Shown: positions 5,779 to 6,218 of the stretch, in pieces | Position numbering within the stretch: position 1 is the stretch's first letter | Layout of the letters: the number at the start of each line of letters is the position of its first letter | Source of the DNA: Bacillota bacterium | GTDB taxonomy: Bacteria; Bacillota; Sulfobacillia; Thermaerobacterales; Thermaerobacteraceae | Assembly (NCBI GenBank): GCA_003242195.1 | Contig: QGUQ01000121.1 | Coordinates: 1 to 6,218 of the forward strand | Direction: 5' to 3' | DNA: 6,218 nt | The notes under the pieces: generated by a model | Database searches by the model: none | What the model was told of the DNA's origin: nothing | Seen by the model: the letters and a program-made list of their open reading frames with translations, nothing else | Made by a program: the position numbers and the translations under genes

Positions 5779-5782
5779 TAAT
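5777..5782 (+). promoter_or_regulatory. -10 element for the peptide gene
   Basis: CATAAT lies 38 bases before the peptide gene's ATG, leaving room for a leader of about 30 bases that carries the Shine-Dalgarno GGGGAGGTG (5805-5813). At 17-bp spacing the -35 position (5754-5759) reads CCCGTG, far from TTGACA. The promoter therefore probably depends on an activator or is operator-controlled. Confidence 0.45.
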
Positions 5783-5819
5783 CAAACCGGGGTAGAGGCC
5801 CATCGGGGAGGTGCACGTC

Positions 5820-6071
5820 ATGGGAAAGCTTCGACGCCTGGTGATGCTGACCCTGTTGGCGGTGCTGGCCTTGGTCCTGGCCGTGAAGGGTGGGGATGGT
5901 GAAAGCCGTACCCGGGGCCCGGCCGGCAAGGAGCTGGCCGACTGGATGGGCCCGGGCGTCCTGGACTGGACCACCGGTGATCCGGCCATGCTCGCCGATT
6001 GGATGGGCCCGGGTGTCCTGGATCGGGAGCCCGGCACCTCCGTCGGGGTGGCCAGGACAACGACCACGTGA
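5820..6071 (+). CDS. Putative secreted signalling-peptide precursor with two LADWMGPGVLD units
   Basis: An 83-residue preproprotein I do not recognise. Residues 1-22 are a classical export signal: basic n-region (K3, R5, R6), then the hydrophobic core LVMLTLLAVLALVLAV, with V-L-A at 19-21 a plausible signal-peptidase I site. A charged, flexible spacer (23-38) follows. Two identical 11-residue units, LADWMGPGVLD, then occupy 39-49 and 58-68 with a 19-residue period, separated by WTTGDPAM, and a Thr-rich tail ends the protein. There is no Cys, so it is neither a lipoprotein nor a disulfide toxin, and no RiPP-modifying enzyme is nearby. The ATG at 5820 is six bases after GGGGAGGTG; the GTG at 5811 lies inside that site. 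It is divergently arranged with the XRE/TPR regulator, as expected for a pheromone precursor whose processed repeat is sensed by that receptor. The role is inferred. The gene call itself is supported by the signal peptide, the Shine-Dalgarno site and the repeat conservation. Confidence 0.8.
   Translation: MGKLRRLVMLTLLAVLALVLAVKGGDGESRTRGPAGKELADWMGPGVLDWTTGDPAMLADWMGPGVLDREPGTSVGVARTTTT
5934..5966 (+). repeat. Peptide repeat unit 1 (LADWMGPGVLD)
   Basis: The first 33-bp coding unit. It matches unit 2 at 29 of 33 bases; all four differences are at third codon positions and silent. Confidence 0.9.
5991..6023 (+). repeat. Peptide repeat unit 2 (LADWMGPGVLD)
   Basis: The second unit, 57 bp downstream of the first in the same frame. 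Codon changes relative to unit 1 are CTG to CTC, GAC to GAT, GGC to GGT and GAC to GAT; the protein is unchanged. Confidence 0.9.
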
Positions 6072-6218
6072 GCTGGCGGGCGCCTGCCCGGTCCGTCCGG
6101 TTCTTCCGGTTCCGCCCGGCCGGCGCTGCCGCCCGCCGGATCTGCTGAGCTCCCCCCATCATGCAGCCCGCGGCAGCCCGGGCCGCCTGCAGCGACGGAC
6201 GGTGGAACCCGACGGTGC
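6072..6218. other. Right-edge non-coding stretch
   Basis: This is 147 bp after the peptide gene. A small hairpin CGGGC-GCCT-GCCCG (6077-6090) and a longer-range pair GGCGGGC/GCCCGCC (6075-6081 with 6131-6137) could end the peptide transcript, but there is no T-tract. An ATG at 6161 opens a frame to the window edge without a Shine-Dalgarno site, and I do not call it. Confidence 0.3.

Noticed and set aside
5471..6067. Minus-strand open frame across the peptide repeats, giving a repeated SRTPGPIQSAS
   Set aside because: The repeat is only the reverse strand of the plus-strand units. The frame has no start signal and overlaps the regulator's HTH coding sequence. The signal peptide and Shine-Dalgarno support the plus strand.
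5820..6071. Peptide gene as a RiPP or bacteriocin precursor
   Set aside because: The repeats lack Cys, Ser and Thr for usual modifications, no tailoring enzyme or dedicated exporter is nearby, and the N-terminus is a standard Sec signal. The adjacent TPR receptor makes a pheromone the better reading, although the unseen right flank could change this.
6161..6218. Possible start of another gene at the right edge (ATG 6161)
   Set aside because: Only 19 codons are visible, with no Shine-Dalgarno and a C-rich upstream; not supportable.
1..6218. tRNA, rRNA, CRISPR array, intact insertion sequence or transposase
   Set aside because: None seen on reading: no spaced direct-repeat array, no tRNA-like cloverleaf or T-loop (GGTTCGAATC), no transposase or reverse-transcriptase motifs.

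Overview
The window is very GC-rich DNA with purine-rich Shine-Dalgarno sites (GGAGG or GGGAGG) a few bases before most starts. GTG and TTG starts are used, and a helix-turn-helix/TPR regulator of peptide-signalling type is present. Together these suggest a high-GC, probably thermophilic Firmicutes lineage (Thermaerobacter- or Symbiobacterium-like). That placement is an inference from style and gene types; no marker gene is present.

Left part (1-2179). The 3' part of a CoxM/XdhB-type FAD-binding subunit of a molybdenum hydroxylase runs off the left edge. Its first ~140 bases look corrupted: the reading frame is kept, but conserved codons have become C/G-only codons. Convergent to it is a small DAO-family FAD oxidoreductase on the minus strand (919-1893). 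Between their stops lie a long GC-rich hairpin (739-774) and, two bases later, a short match to the 5' end of group IIC introns (777-806). Class C introns characteristically insert just behind terminator hairpins. A 286-bp divergent region (1894-2179) with an AT-rich patch and two inverted repeats separates the oxidoreductase from the next gene.

Middle part (2180-4533). A complete NAD-dependent sirtuin deacylase (cobB, 2180-2956) has the zinc site, catalytic His and a YxxR acyl-pocket motif. After an unusually AT-rich promoter region comes a 65-residue FmdB-type zinc-ribbon protein (3114-3311). Its TGA overlaps, within the palindrome TCAGCTGA, the stop of a convergent EamA/DMT transporter (3304-4242, minus). 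The transporter has a 291-bp upstream region with two adjacent GC-rich hairpins.

Right part (4534-6218), the most interesting. A 385-residue XRE helix-turn-helix plus TPR regulator (minus) is divergently paired with an 83-residue secreted-peptide gene (5820-6071). The peptide has a signal sequence followed by two identical 11-residue units, LADWMGPGVLD, whose DNA differs only at four synonymous third positions. The 128-bp region between the two starts holds a cluster of CCCGTG/CACGGG palindromes abutting a CATAAT -10 element. This has the layout of an RRNPP (Rap/Rgg/NprR/PlcR/PrgX) peptide quorum-sensing cassette with a multi-copy pheromone precursor. The peptide sequence is one I do not recognise. 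The EamA transporter lies downstream of the regulator on the same strand and might belong to the same transcript or regulon, but this is unproven.
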